A program made the position numbers and the translations under genes. From Candidatus Rhodoferax bjergmarkensis (GTDB lineage Bacteria; Pseudomonadota; Gammaproteobacteria; Burkholderiales; Burkholderiaceae_C): a DNA stretch of 44,243 nt. Every line of letters starts with the position of its first letter. Within the stretch, counting starts at the first letter, position 1. Under the pieces are notes generated by a model, which had not been told where the DNA came from, searched no databases, and worked only from the letters and a program-made list of their open reading frames with translations. The DNA is taken from positions 1 to 44,243 of the forward strand of contig JADJFX010000015.1 of the NCBI GenBank assembly GCA_016708345.1. The letters are read 5' to 3'. Shown here piece by piece: positions 22,221-30,956 of this stretch.

Positions 22221-23015
22221 CTAGAACTGTAGCTGCTGCTGCGGGTTCTTCAGGAATGTGAACCTGATATCCGTTACCTTGCGGCCCGCCTTGATCGGCT
22301 TCCACTCGATTAGCCAGCCATCCTTTTCGATCAATTCCTTGACGGCTGGCTCGATGATCTTTGTTCGAATCTTTCCGAAATCTGCCTGCTGCTTTTCCGA
22401 GGCATTCATGCTCTGGCAGAAATCCTCTATGGAATACTGCGCCCAGCCGGTATCTTTGAAGCGCATCAACAGCTCCAGAAGCCGCCAGGAGTAGATGGAG
22501 CGCAGGGCGCTGGCTTGTTGCAGCTTGTAGGTGGTGAACTGCTTGCGCAGGCCCATCAGGTGGGGGACGACTTCATGCCAGAAGGCCAGCTCAACCCATC
22601 CCTCTTTCTCTTGGTAGCTGGCACGCCCCACCCAGCGCATGCGCGTTACCGTTCCTTTGTCCCCGATTTTCTTTGTACCGCGTTTGTAGCTTGGCTCAAA
22701 GATGACGATGGATCGGTGGTATAGGTTGTCAGCGCCGCTTTGCAGTTGTTCATAGGCGGTGTTTATGTCCAGATCGAAGGTTTCTGCGTAATCGGCAGCG
22801 GATATCCTCACAACGGGACATTCTCCTGGACGCGGCGTTCGCATGCTGTCCAGCATGGCCACAGCCGACGCCATCAGCCTTTTTTCTGCCAGGGACAGGC
22901 CCTGACCAGCCCGTATCAGGGCATTCGACATGTTTACACACCGATCACCCTCTGTTTGCCCGGTCGTAACTACTTCGTAGGTTTCTACCTTTTCCAGTGG
23001 ATTACTTTTCCTCAT
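22221..23015 (-). CDS. Rep_3/RepB-type plasmid replication initiator 2
   Basis: 264 residues from the ATG at 23015, which has GGAGG 9 nt upstream; an in-frame ATG at 23024 abuts the GGAGG with no spacing. 'CVNMSNALIRAGQGLSLAEK' starts the first winged helix; 'DYAETFDLDINTAYEQLQSG', 'SALRSIYSWRLLELL' and 'KAGRKVTDIRFTF' align with initiator 1, but overall the two are clearly distinct. It should bind the ACCCGGAAAAAGGGAGA iterons at 23106-23166. With rep1 in the same unit, the plasmid has two active-looking replicons. Confidence 0.9.
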   Translation of the reverse strand: MRKSNPLEKVETYEVVTTGQTEGDRCVNMSNALIRAGQGLSLAEKRLMASAVAMLDSMRTPRPGECPVVRISAADYAETFDLDINTAYEQLQSGADNLYHRSIVIFEPSYKRGTKKIGDKGTVTRMRWVGRASYQEKEGWVELAFWHEVVPHLMGLRKQFTTYKLQQASALRSIYSWRLLELLMRFKDTGWAQYSIEDFCQSMNASEKQQADFGKIRTKIIEPAVKELIEKDGWLIEWKPIKAGRKVTDIRFTFLKNPQQQLQF

Positions 23016-23069
23016 ATCTCCCATCCTCCGTGCTAATCTCCCATTAATTTAATTGGGCGTTAAATTATA

Positions 23070-23275
23070 TCTCCCTTTTATTTTGTTGGGATGATTGTGG
23101 ATTGCGCCCGGAAAAAGGGAGACTAACCCGGAAAAAGGGAGAATTCAACCCGGAAAAAGGGAGAATAGCTCCCCGCTAGCCCTTTATCCATGCGGGTTCC
23201 AGCCCCCTACAAACGGTTTTAAAAACGATTTAAAAAACGCGTGCGCGCGCGTGGCCTGTGGATATGTGGAAAAGT
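23070..23275. other. Replication origin ori2, copy 2
   Basis: Iterons with the core (A)CCCGGAAAAAGGGAGA begin at 23106, 23126 and 23148. An inverted partial iteron TCTCCCTTTT (23070-23079) lies toward the rep2 promoter, a candidate autoregulation site. Two DnaA-like boxes overlap at 23257-23273, next to an alternating CG tract. The core ACCCGGAAAA is shared with the ori1 iterons read on the opposite strand. Confidence 0.85.
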
Positions 23276-23307
23276 CTTCCCTCATATCCGAGAGCACCCC
23301 CCCCCAA

Positions 23308-23326
23308 CCCCCCCTACTCGGGGGGG
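23308..23326. repeat. CCCCCC-TACTC-GGGGGG hairpin element at ori2, copy 2
   Basis: Same element as at 518, 11852 and 18556. It lies 35 bp beyond the DnaA boxes, with a C-rich run on its left. The interval 23327-23459 has no gene. Confidence 0.6.
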
Positions 23327-23459
23327 AGAAACAGCCATGTCGACCAGAATAAAGGCAAAACAGCCGGGGAGAGTCAGCACACAAAACCAGTACAAGAACC
23401 TGCAGCAGCCATGCTGTCTCCCTTGTTACTGAATTTGGTTGGAAACTCTAATTTTGGGT

Positions 23460-23488
23460 TTGTAAATTAAATCGAACGTTCGTACTAT
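23460..23488 (+). promoter_or_regulatory. Promoter of filA-like gene 1, copy 2
   Basis: TTGTAA, 17 bp, TACTAT with CGAACGTTCG at 23473-23482, identical to 665-693. The leader to 23678 is the cleaner version, with the GAATTGCAATTC palindrome (23561-23572) and the ACTCC-ACCA-GGAG stem-loop. Confidence 0.65.
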
Positions 23489-23678
23489 TCCCCCGTAGCC
23501 AGCTGGAACCAAAGTAAAAAAACTGAACGTACCAGCAAAGCACTACCGGATTGCCTTGACGGAATTGCAATTCGGCAAAGCTGAAAACTCCACCAGGAGG
23601 CTTTGGCAAGCGGCTACCAAGTTCCGTCAAAAAAAGCTTAATTTTTGTTTTAGTTAATTTTTTAAAGTGAGACCCACC

Positions 23679-24224
23679 ATGAAATCCGTCAAATTGGCAG
23701 TTATCGCCGCTCTCTCTTCTTTCGCAGTTTCCGCTTTCGCACTGTCCCCCATGCAAGATTCAGATTTGAGCGCTGTAAGCGGTCAAGATGGTGTGACGAT
23801 CGGTGCTAACCTGAACATCGACATTGGCTCGTTTGTGTATACCGATACAGATACAGCCGGTGGCAAGATCAGCTTCAAAGACATCTCGATCCGTGGTGCA
23901 ATCGCTGTTGAAATCGACATCATCAACAACGCAGTCGCCAAGGGAACTCTGCAAGCAGTTGGTGTAACTGGTACTGACTCCGCTACAGCCGCTTTCTTGC
24001 CTGCTGGTGACGTGGTTCGTATCGCTCTGCCAGACGTAGCAGTTGCTGGTGCAGCCGCTGGTCTTAGCAAAGCAGTTACCACACCTGGTGCCGCTCGCAC
24101 AACGAACAACCTGTACTTTGGTGTTGCACGCATGGAAATGGGCAACAGCACCAAGTCGTTCGGCGCAATGGCTGTGAACGACATCAAGATGCAAGGAACC
24201 ACAGCTCTGATCTGGGCTCACTAA
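23679..24224 (+). CDS. FilA-like (DUF6160-type) secreted protein 1, intact
   Basis: 181 residues. Signal peptide (residues 1-21, ending 'VSAFA') and then 'LSPMQDSDLSAVSGQDGV', the short motif that as I recall defines DUF6160/FilA proteins of the Acinetobacter Fil cluster. The mature part is small, acidic, lacks Cys and is rich in Ala, Gly, Val and Thr, with 'IDIGSFVYTDTD' and 'NDIKMQGTTALI' repeated in relatives within this unit. Probably an extracellular subunit exported by the two barrels encoded downstream on the other strand. Role inferred from neighbourhood. Confidence 0.8.
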   Translation: MKSVKLAVIAALSSFAVSAFALSPMQDSDLSAVSGQDGVTIGANLNIDIGSFVYTDTDTAGGKISFKDISIRGAIAVEIDIINNAVAKGTLQAVGVTGTDSATAAFLPAGDVVRIALPDVAVAGAAAGLSKAVTTPGAARTTNNLYFGVARMEMGNSTKSFGAMAVNDIKMQGTTALIWAH

Positions 24225-24256
24225 GCTCTTAGCCTCCCTAAGAGTCTTCCCGGAGC

Positions 24257-24288
24257 GGCTAGTGACTTCAAAGTCACTGGCCGTTTTT
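24257..24288 (+). terminator. Terminator of filA-like gene 1, copy 2
   Basis: Same GGC-TAGTGACTT hairpin and T5 as at 1459-1490. The flanking 30-bp direct repeat follows at 24309-24338; up to 24526 nothing further is seen. Confidence 0.8.
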
Positions 24289-24526
24289 GCTTTGTGGCGC
24301 CAGACTTCATCAAAAACTCACTTCGGATTGAAACATCCTGACCAGGCTTAAGGAAGGCAAAACAGCCGAATACCGCCCCAGGAAGTAAATGCGGCACTCA
24401 GAAACAGGAATGCCTCCAAAACCGCTTAAAACGGCCCAGGAGGCATCTTGGAGAGATTCTTGGGGAATTGGTAGTCTTTGGCCGTTCGCGGCCTACAAAG
24501 GCCGTTATTTCGCTTCCAGCGTTGGA

Positions 24527-25600
24527 CTATTCGGCAACGATTTCCCACAAACCGTCAGGACGGACGGTTTTCTTGTCCAGGATGGACTGCGGGAGCTGGA
24601 CTTTGAGGGCTGCTACACGCTTGGGATCAAGAAAAACGCTTGGTTTTTCTTGCCTGAGGATCGGCAAGGTGTCGGCAACCTTGCGTTGCTTGAGGATTTT
24701 GAGAGCCTGTTTGCCGGCAAGAGCGCCTACCACCCCGAAATCAGCCCCGACGTACACCACCGCTCCAGGGACTGGAGTCAGTGCAAAGGCCACGATGGGG
24801 ATATTGCGTTCGATGGCGAAGTCGCTCAGGTCGTTTGTGGGCTCAAACTTGCGCATGGCGTAGTAGGTGTCGAGCGGAACGGCAAAAAGCTGAACGCCTT
24901 GTCCTTCGTTGTACATGAGTTTTAACGATGGAACGATGTTGTCTTGCTTGTTGACCTGTTGCGATGTAACCGTTACGCCAAAGGGTACCCCGCTGTCCCT
25001 GGCCGCCTGGACGTGGGTAATACCGTTTTCATCATCGGTATGCACCATCCCTATGCGGGTGACGGACGGGAATATCTGCTTGAGCATCTTCATGGAATTG
25101 GCCATGTCAATGTGCAAAGTGGAGCCGGTTGCCCCAGTGCCTGCGTCCGACATCGAGGTTGCACCTGCATCCAGTGGGTTGGCCACGGCGGTGAATACGG
25201 TGGGTATTTTGCCGAGTTCCAGTATCCGCCGGGCGTATTTTGTGGCTGGGGTGCCTATGGTGAGCGCCAGGTCAGGTTTTGCGGATGCGACACGGTTTGC
25301 TTCATCCCTGATGCGCCCAAGTAGGGAAAGCCTGTCCCAGAAACCGCCATTTTCGACATCAAAATCAATAATGACGCGGTTGACGACCAGGTTTTCCCCT
25401 TCCTTGATCCCGTTATCACGCAGCATTTTCAGAAAACCATTCAGAGACTCGCGATACGGCCCAATATCCGTGACTTGCAGCACTTCGATTTTGTAGGTCC
25501 GGGGTGCTTCCATTGACTGGGTTGAAAGCATCTCAAGCGCCCAGCTGGGCACTGCGAAGAACAACATCAAAGATGCCAGGAAACCCAGGATTTTTTTCAT
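24527..25600 (-). CDS. ABC_sub_bind-family periplasmic binding protein, intact allele 2
   Basis: 357 residues with a signal peptide ending 'VPSWA'. The fold markers 'TIGTPATKYARRILELGKIP', 'VFTAVANPLDAGATS', 'DTYYAMRKF' and 'GADFGVVGALAGKQALKIL' support a two-lobe periplasmic binding domain. It differs from allele 1 at scattered residues. The absence of transporter partners and the link to the export operon suggest a periplasmic accessory role rather than nutrient uptake (inference). Confidence 0.8.
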   Translation of the reverse strand: MKKILGFLASLMLFFAVPSWALEMLSTQSMEAPRTYKIEVLQVTDIGPYRESLNGFLKMLRDNGIKEGENLVVNRVIIDFDVENGGFWDRLSLLGRIRDEANRVASAKPDLALTIGTPATKYARRILELGKIPTVFTAVANPLDAGATSMSDAGTGATGSTLHIDMANSMKMLKQIFPSVTRIGMVHTDDENGITHVQAARDSGVPFGVTVTSQQVNKQDNIVPSLKLMYNEGQGVQLFAVPLDTYYAMRKFEPTNDLSDFAIERNIPIVAFALTPVPGAVVYVGADFGVVGALAGKQALKILKQRKVADTLPILRQEKPSVFLDPKRVAALKVQLPQSILDKKTVRPDGLWEIVAE

Positions 25601-25633
25601 TTACTTCTCCATTTATTCGGCTAATCGGCTAAA

Positions 25634-26221
25634 TCAGGACTCGATAGCTTCACGCATGCGTTTGCCGATGCGTTGTTGTAATTCTTCCATTTGCGGCTTG
25701 ATTTCTTTGCCTTGATCTTCGCCAAGTTTTATTCCAAGGGCTTTTTGCATTTCCGGCCGCATTTTTTCGAATTTTGCCAATGCCGGTGACTCCAGGATGG
25801 CGATCACCTGACGCAATTCTTCCTCGGTAAATTTTTCAGACAGAAGAGGGGCAACCGTTGTCTGTGCCAGACTTTTTGATTTTTCCAAAACCTTTGGCAT
25901 TAGCTTTTCCAGCAATTCCTGACAATATTTTTCAATGTCTTTGAGTGCTTCGTCCCGCTTTTCAGGCGTTGTACGTGCCTGCAACGCTGCGCGGGCCTGG
26001 CGCAGCGCGTTATCGACGGGTTCACGCAACATGGTTACGCCAACGGCCTCCACATGCCAGAGTTCCAGCAGGCGCTGTATTAACTGTTGTTTTGTCTTCG
26101 GGGCGGAGGCCTCTGCTTGTGCTTTCGGAGCAGCATCGGCAGCAAATATCTGCGTAGATGCCATGCAGCTCATGGCAAGAATTGTGCAATTCAGCGCCGA
26201 CTTGAGATTAAATGGTTTCAT
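25634..26221 (-). CDS. DUF2059-family periplasmic protein, intact allele 2
   Basis: 195 residues: signal peptide to about 'TQIFAADA', an Ala/Lys/Pro-rich linker, then helices with 'LIQRLLELWHVEAVGVTMLR' and the DUF2059 core 'LLSEKFTEEELRQVIAILES' with 'PALAKFEKM'. The uninterrupted frame shows that the break in copy 1 is one missing base. Translation would follow that of the FadL-like gene (17-bp gap). Confidence 0.8.
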   Translation of the reverse strand: MKPFNLKSALNCTILAMSCMASTQIFAADAAPKAQAEASAPKTKQQLIQRLLELWHVEAVGVTMLREPVDNALRQARAALQARTTPEKRDEALKDIEKYCQELLEKLMPKVLEKSKSLAQTTVAPLLSEKFTEEELRQVIAILESPALAKFEKMRPEMQKALGIKLGEDQGKEIKPQMEELQQRIGKRMREAIES

Positions 26222-26237
26222 GGTGCGGAATTTTTAT

Positions 26238-27878
26238 TTAAAAACGATGGGTGAGACTGGCGCCAAAGTAGCGGATCGTGATAGCACCGTCTACGTCCAT
26301 TGCGGCATACGGGTTATAAACAATATTGAAAAAATGGTCGCAGTTGAGGTTGCAGTTACTGCGTGCAGGAACGTTATAACTTCCTGTCATGTAAGAAAAA
26401 GCCAGGTTTATTTCCGTATCTTTTTCGAGTTTTATCCTGGCCCCTATGCTTTTGACAACGGTATCCGGCAAAGGTGCGAGAACGGTTATCTGGTTTAATG
26501 GAATGGAGCTCTTGCGCGGCTCGTATCCGAACCGTAAGGACAATTTCGGCGTGACATCGTATTGCACCCCATAACCAAAACTGAAGACGTTTTTCAGCCC
26601 CTGGTTCATAGTTACCTGCGTGGAATCGGCAACCCCGAACATACGGGCCATTTGCAACATGTAAATGTCCTGATCGAATTTGAACTGGAAAGCATCCCAC
26701 TTGGCCCAGTCGGTATAGCTCACGTCCATATTCAACTGGAGCTTGTCCGTTGGTCTTACCTTGAAACCAAGCTGCCATTTATCCGGAAATGGAATAGTTG
26801 CGACAACATTACCGCTTTGTATGGCAGGTATGTGTTGCGGCAATCCGGCAATTCCGCCAATCATTGGCCCCAACAGACTCGAATTAAGCCCCTGAACGAA
26901 GGCACGTATCATGGGCTCTGCTTTGAAAGAATATCTGCCGTGGTAAACCGTATTGGAGCCACCTTGGTAGGAAAGCCCAACTCCAAACGACTTCGTTGGC
27001 TCCCATAAAACCCCGAGATTGAGCGTTGGATCAAAGGGTGTGGTCAGTTCCATGCTCATATTGGCCACTTTCTTGAACGGATCAAGCATGCCGTCCTTAC
27101 CGCCACCGCATAAGCCAACCGTAAATGTGTCTATGACGTTTGGCTTACCTTCTTCCCCACAAAATCCCTTTTGCAAAGAACCTGTGATGCCAAGAAGTTT
27201 ATTTGGCATGCGCATGTCGGTCTCAATGACGATGGCCTGGTGGGCAATTGGGACAGCAACACCGAAACGCAGGGTATCGGAGTATTTGTAGCCAACCGCT
27301 GGCGACAGGTAAACCAGGCGCTGCATATGCACGACTTTCCCCATAAAACGCGATGGGTCATCGGGGTCTTCTGTGCGGTCCAATGACATGATAAATGGAG
27401 CGTAGGTTGTCGTGCCAAAGGTAAACGGAGAACCTTCCTTGTTGAAGGAAAAACCAAGATTTCCGGCAGCAAGAACAGGTAACTTCCAGGGAAGCATGCC
27501 AAAGCCAGGGATATAAAGGTGATGCTTTACGCGTCCGGATGCGGTTTCATTCAATGGGTCGTTGGTAAAGCCACCAATATCCATATCGGGCGCAGAGCGG
27601 TAGTGTTCTTCGGTTTGAATCCCAGCGATCACCAAGGTGTCCGTTTTGAACTTTCCGGTGGGGAGGCGCGCAAGGCCTGCCGGGTTGAAGTGGATCGAAT
27701 TGATACCCGGAGGATCTGCCGTGACAGCATTCCCCATGGCCATGGCCGCCGGGTCTACGCCTATGTTATCGCCCATTATGGCGTGAGCCTGGGGCGTAAG
27801 AAAGAGGGATAGCAGGCATACAAGCGCCAGACTACCTATGCGCCACGGTAAACGCAAGCCCCATTGAGATACATGCAT
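26238..27878 (-). CDS. FadL/OmpP1-like outer-membrane barrel (FilD-like), allele 2
   Basis: 546 residues, the same length as allele 1, with 'AMAMGNAVTADPP' and C-terminal 'TIRYFGASLTHRF'. Dense replacements occur in short patches, for example 'VIAGIQTEEHY' for 'IIGLKTEEHY' regions, 'LPWKLPVLAAGNLGFSF' for 'VPWRFPGLIAAGLGFSF', and 'PFIMSLDRTED' for 'PFAFSADRQED'. Other stretches of 60 or more residues are unchanged. The frame is intact throughout, so these are genuine alleles. Confidence 0.85.
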   Translation of the reverse strand: MHVSQWGLRLPWRIGSLALVCLLSLFLTPQAHAIMGDNIGVDPAAMAMGNAVTADPPGINSIHFNPAGLARLPTGKFKTDTLVIAGIQTEEHYRSAPDMDIGGFTNDPLNETASGRVKHHLYIPGFGMLPWKLPVLAAGNLGFSFNKEGSPFTFGTTTYAPFIMSLDRTEDPDDPSRFMGKVVHMQRLVYLSPAVGYKYSDTLRFGVAVPIAHQAIVIETDMRMPNKLLGITGSLQKGFCGEEGKPNVIDTFTVGLCGGGKDGMLDPFKKVANMSMELTTPFDPTLNLGVLWEPTKSFGVGLSYQGGSNTVYHGRYSFKAEPMIRAFVQGLNSSLLGPMIGGIAGLPQHIPAIQSGNVVATIPFPDKWQLGFKVRPTDKLQLNMDVSYTDWAKWDAFQFKFDQDIYMLQMARMFGVADSTQVTMNQGLKNVFSFGYGVQYDVTPKLSLRFGYEPRKSSIPLNQITVLAPLPDTVVKSIGARIKLEKDTEINLAFSYMTGSYNVPARSNCNLNCDHFFNIVYNPYAAMDVDGAITIRYFGASLTHRF

Positions 27879-27904
27879 GATCGGTCTCTCGGTTTATCAA
27901 CCGC

Positions 27905-28915
27905 CTACAGTGATAACGGGAAGTTGAGGCCTAGTGTGAGATTGGGGGAATTTGGCGTCAGACCAAATCCAACCGAGGTGTTAATGGTTGTTTTTGGCGA
28001 AATACGGTAACCAACGCCGTAACTCAGGGTTGCGGATGTCTGGGTAGCGGTCGTGGCCGTTTGCCCGTTGCTAAACGTCATCCTTGATCCCCTGGAGACC
28101 GACTCCTGGAACGAGAAAGACGTGGTGATCGAGTACGAGAAGGCATAAGCAAAGCCAAAACCGAATCCCATGCTCAATCCGGGGTCCACTCGGGTCAAGA
28201 AGGCGCCACCGAGAACCTGACTCAGATCATCGGACGGGCGGCTGTAGCTCACATTCATGGAGCCGAACAAGGCCACAGGGTCCACCACCTTGCTGATGTT
28301 CAGGCCCGCTGAAAATCCGGTCGTTCCTGAGCCGGTAGCAAGACCACTACCCGATACGACTTTGTACGGGCTTGTACCGGTCGGAATGCGCACGCTACCA
28401 CTCACCGTTATTGAGGGAACGTCAGGCATGGTTTCAAATGGCTGATAACGCACGCCAATGGAAATATCCCCGACAGAATGGGTAACGCCATCGACCAGCG
28501 ACGTTTGCGAGTACTTGCTTACGAAGGGAATCGCGACGTTGGCGGTCAAATTGTCACGCAATCCGTAGTCAAACGAAAGCGTGTTGGTAACCGTGTGGGA
28601 GTTGTCGTTCTCAATGTTGAAAATAGTGGCATTTCCAGAGCTAAGGTCTGTGCTGATCTTGTCCTGGCCTATGTAGGTGTAGCTTAGGTCATAGGAAAAC
28701 TGGAAGTTGCCACGCTTGATCATCGAGTACTTTTTGTCCACGGATGTCAGCGTGGTTTTCAAAAGTTCTGCTGACTGCTCAGGGTCGCTTTCCTGTTTCC
28801 CAAGAGCCTCACGCACGGCGGCTGCGTCGGCTTTAGCAGGAGTTGCTGCATCTTGTGCCTGGGCTGATACGGCCAGCGTGGCGGCCAGAAGACTGAATAG
28901 AGGCCGAAACTTCAT
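27905..28915 (-). CDS. FapF/FilC-like outer-membrane beta-barrel, copy 2
   Basis: Protein identical to 5110-6120; the DNA has a few silent changes (for example GGCATAAGC for GGCGTACGC near 28145). The sharp fall in divergence between this gene and the neighbouring FadL-like gene marks a mosaic boundary near 27900. Confidence 0.75.
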   Translation of the reverse strand: MKFRPLFSLLAATLAVSAQAQDAATPAKADAAAVREALGKQESDPEQSAELLKTTLTSVDKKYSMIKRGNFQFSYDLSYTYIGQDKISTDLSSGNATIFNIENDNSHTVTNTLSFDYGLRDNLTANVAIPFVSKYSQTSLVDGVTHSVGDISIGVRYQPFETMPDVPSITVSGSVRIPTGTSPYKVVSGSGLATGSGTTGFSAGLNISKVVDPVALFGSMNVSYSRPSDDLSQVLGGAFLTRVDPGLSMGFGFGFAYAFSYSITTSFSFQESVSRGSRMTFSNGQTATTATQTSATLSYGVGYRISPKTTINTSVGFGLTPNSPNLTLGLNFPLSL

Positions 28916-28953
28916 TAATAACCCTCGAAATTCTTGGATAGGTTGGGTGGTTG

Positions 28954-29871
28954 TCAACGCTTGCGGATGGAAAGTCCGTCATAGCCATTGACCAGTCGGT
29001 TGAGCCGTAACGTATCGCTCAGGGGCGCGAGTATCGCTTGATTTTTGACCAGATCCATGTCAACCACACCCAGTTCCTTGTCGGTCAGAGCCAGTTTTTT
29101 CGGATAGGAGTCGTCATCGTCCCGGTGGATGATGAACAGCGTATTTCTGTCCCACCAACTTAAAAATTCCTTCATGGAAAACACGATGTGGCCGGCAGAA
29201 GGGTCAGCGATGTACACAAGTCCATCACGTATGCCGCGCAGTACGACAAAATGCTTGAATCCCCCGTAGTCAATGGGAACGATGGCCGGGGTTTTCAGCT
29301 CCATCAGGTCAGCGATTTCACCGCGAAAGCCGTCGCTCTTCTTGCCCAGCGTGCCGACATAGCGTTTCATATCCAGCAGGGAAAACCCACGGCGTTCAAT
29401 GATTTTTTCCTTTTCGCCATGCTCCATCATGCCTTCCATGGCATCTTGCTCGGTGACTTTGATGCCAAGGTCGTAATTCAGCAGGGTCACCAGGGCAGCC
29501 GAGCCGCAGCTGTAGTCATAAGCCTGGCGCATGATGTTGCGGAATTTGATTTCCGACACAGGCTCAATCACGAGTGCCTGGGTTTGAGGACCGGTAGGAT
29601 TCGCAGGCTGACGCAGTTCGAACACTTCCTTCGGCTTATCCTTTGGCACACGGATTATCCAAATGCCAGAAACACCGATGGAGATCGCGGTAAAGATGCT
29701 GATCAGTACGCCTAACACCTTGACCAACCTTTGCACATCGTTTGGAACATTTATCGCCTCTTTTAACTGGTAAAAATTTTCCCGAATATACACGCCCGCC
29801 AACTTGTCATGGGTACAGTAGATGGCATGAAAACTGCCATCAAACCATCCGTCGAACGACTCATTAACCAA
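28954..29871 (-). CDS. Membrane-anchored C39-family cysteine peptidase, copy 2
   Basis: Differs from the copy 1 protein at only two residues ('HRDDDDSYP' for 'YRDDDDAYP' near position 249). Cys122, His207 and Asp223 are kept. The upstream 30-bp direct repeat is at 29923-29952. Confidence 0.8.
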   Translation of the reverse strand: MVNESFDGWFDGSFHAIYCTHDKLAGVYIRENFYQLKEAINVPNDVQRLVKVLGVLISIFTAISIGVSGIWIIRVPKDKPKEVFELRQPANPTGPQTQALVIEPVSEIKFRNIMRQAYDYSCGSAALVTLLNYDLGIKVTEQDAMEGMMEHGEKEKIIERRGFSLLDMKRYVGTLGKKSDGFRGEIADLMELKTPAIVPIDYGGFKHFVVLRGIRDGLVYIADPSAGHIVFSMKEFLSWWDRNTLFIIHRDDDDSYPKKLALTDKELGVVDMDLVKNQAILAPLSDTLRLNRLVNGYDGLSIRKR

Positions 29872-30000
29872 GCCGTTGCCATCGAAACCGAGTCAGCGCA
29901 AGACGCTGGAGCGCTGGGGTTAATCAAAAACTAACTCCGGTTTGAAACCACCACCTATCAGGGGAATAAAATTCGTTCGGGAGATGGGTAACCTCTTCCA

Positions 30001-30031
30001 AATTCGCCACTTTAGGGGCGTGGATTGAAAC
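30001..30031 (+). repeat. Solitary CRISPR-repeat-like unit 1, copy 2
   Basis: Identical to 7206-7236. Confidence 0.5.
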
Positions 30032-30136
30032 ATGGCACGGGCAATGGTTCAGGCCACATTGCCGCACAAGAGGATTGCGGGGACATATTTCGAGAGAAAG
30101 AATGACCCCTACACCCTCACGCTTTTGGCACCGCCG

Positions 30137-30170
30137 AGCAAGGGATTGACTTACGGGTCAATCCCTTGCT
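30137..30170. other. Perfect 14-bp inverted repeat, copy 2
   Basis: Same as 7342-7375. The stop codon of the possible 62-residue gene at 30151-30339 lies in its loop. Confidence 0.6.
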
Positions 30171-30339
30171 TGTTACTAGCGTTGGTGACAACTGAGGCAG
30201 TCGAGACAAAAAGCCTGGAATTTGAGCTAGGGGCTTCAATAACGGCGTTCATGACCAAGCTTGGGATGCCGAAAACCGACATAGCCAATGGCAACATCAC
30301 CAGTCCGAAAAACAAAACCAGATGATTTTTCAATGCCAC
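30151..30339 (-). CDS. Possible small membrane protein, 62 residues
   Basis: GTG start, one hydrophobic segment ('HLVLFFGLVMLPLAMSVFG') and a short polar tail. Extra support over copy 1 is the intact frame; against it are the weak ribosome site and a competing plus-strand frame across the same DNA. Confidence 0.3.
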   Translation of the reverse strand: MALKNHLVLFFGLVMLPLAMSVFGIPSLVMNAVIEAPSSNSRLFVSTASVVTNASNKQGIDP

Positions 30340-30381
30340 TGTGAGCCAATAATTTCCGTGCGCATGCCAGTTTTACATGGA

Positions 30382-30432
30382 AAATACGGCTGTAAGCCTT
30401 ATGGATAGAGCGGGAAAAGCTATCTTTTCAGG
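30382..30432 (-). repeat. Hairpin element E1, copy 2
   Basis: Identical to 7586-7636, again 5 bp past the DUF29 stop. Confidence 0.6.
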
Positions 30433-30437
30433 AATAC

Positions 30438-30878
30438 TCAGAAAGACGGCAGCCAGTTCTCCGCAAGCACATCGTCAACGGACCATGCACATGTCTCTGG
30501 GAACACATCCAGATCGAGTCCGGTTTCTGACTCAGCAATGCCTTTTGCCTTTGCCCAGACGATTTCGACCCATTGCCCATCATCGAATTTCGTTTGAAGG
30601 CTTGGGGCTTCTTTTAGAAGGTAGCAAACCTCCTTGCGCTGGGTGCGAATGGTGAATTCCCAGCTTTTGCTGCGTTTGCCTGGTTGGAACTGCCATTTGA
30701 GCAAATGGGCCAAGAGAACGGCCATGCGGCTTGCCAGTTCGCGCTGCTCGCTCTTTCCCACGTCCTCTATCTCCTGCGCCAAGTGTTCCAGATCGAGCAT
30801 GCCGAATTGCCCGCTGCGAATGAATCTGGCTTGTTCCTTGGCCCAGGCAACAACATCCGTTTCGTAGCGTGTTTGCAT
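30438..30878 (-). CDS. DUF29-family protein 1, copy 2
   Basis: Protein identical to 7642-8082 although the DNA shows a small cluster of silent substitutions near 30605-30630 (GGGGCTTCTTTTAGAAGG for GGAGCTTCTTTGAGCAGG). Silent-only change suggests purifying selection on the protein. Confidence 0.85.
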   Translation of the reverse strand: MQTRYETDVVAWAKEQARFIRSGQFGMLDLEHLAQEIEDVGKSEQRELASRMAVLLAHLLKWQFQPGKRSKSWEFTIRTQRKEVCYLLKEAPSLQTKFDDGQWVEIVWAKAKGIAESETGLDLDVFPETCAWSVDDVLAENWLPSF

Positions 30879-30900
30879 CTTTCAGCCTTGATTACGGGCT

Positions 30901-30952
30901 AAATATGGCTGTAAGCCTTATGGATAGTGCGGGAAAAGCTATCTTTTTAGGA
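30901..30952 (-). repeat. Hairpin element E2, copy 2
   Basis: Identical to 8105-8156; 5 bp past the filA-like stop at 30957. Confidence 0.6.
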
Positions 30953-30956
30953 AAAG

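Larger units (their letters stand above)
1..22766. repeat. Tandem 22.8-kb unit, copy 1
   Basis: The first bases of the window recur at 22767, and gene order is then repeated throughout with an offset of about 22,796, falling to about 22,410 after rep1. The offset change comes from a 385-bp difference at the 3' end of rep1. Most genes are over 99% identical between copies, but 1731-5083 and 12000-12720 are visibly divergent. Either a circular plasmid was read through twice, or this is a genuine dimer or cointegrate of two related plasmids. Confidence 0.95.

Noticed and set aside
24527..25600. A complete ABC transporter for this binding protein
   Set aside because: No permease or ATPase gene lies anywhere in the unit.
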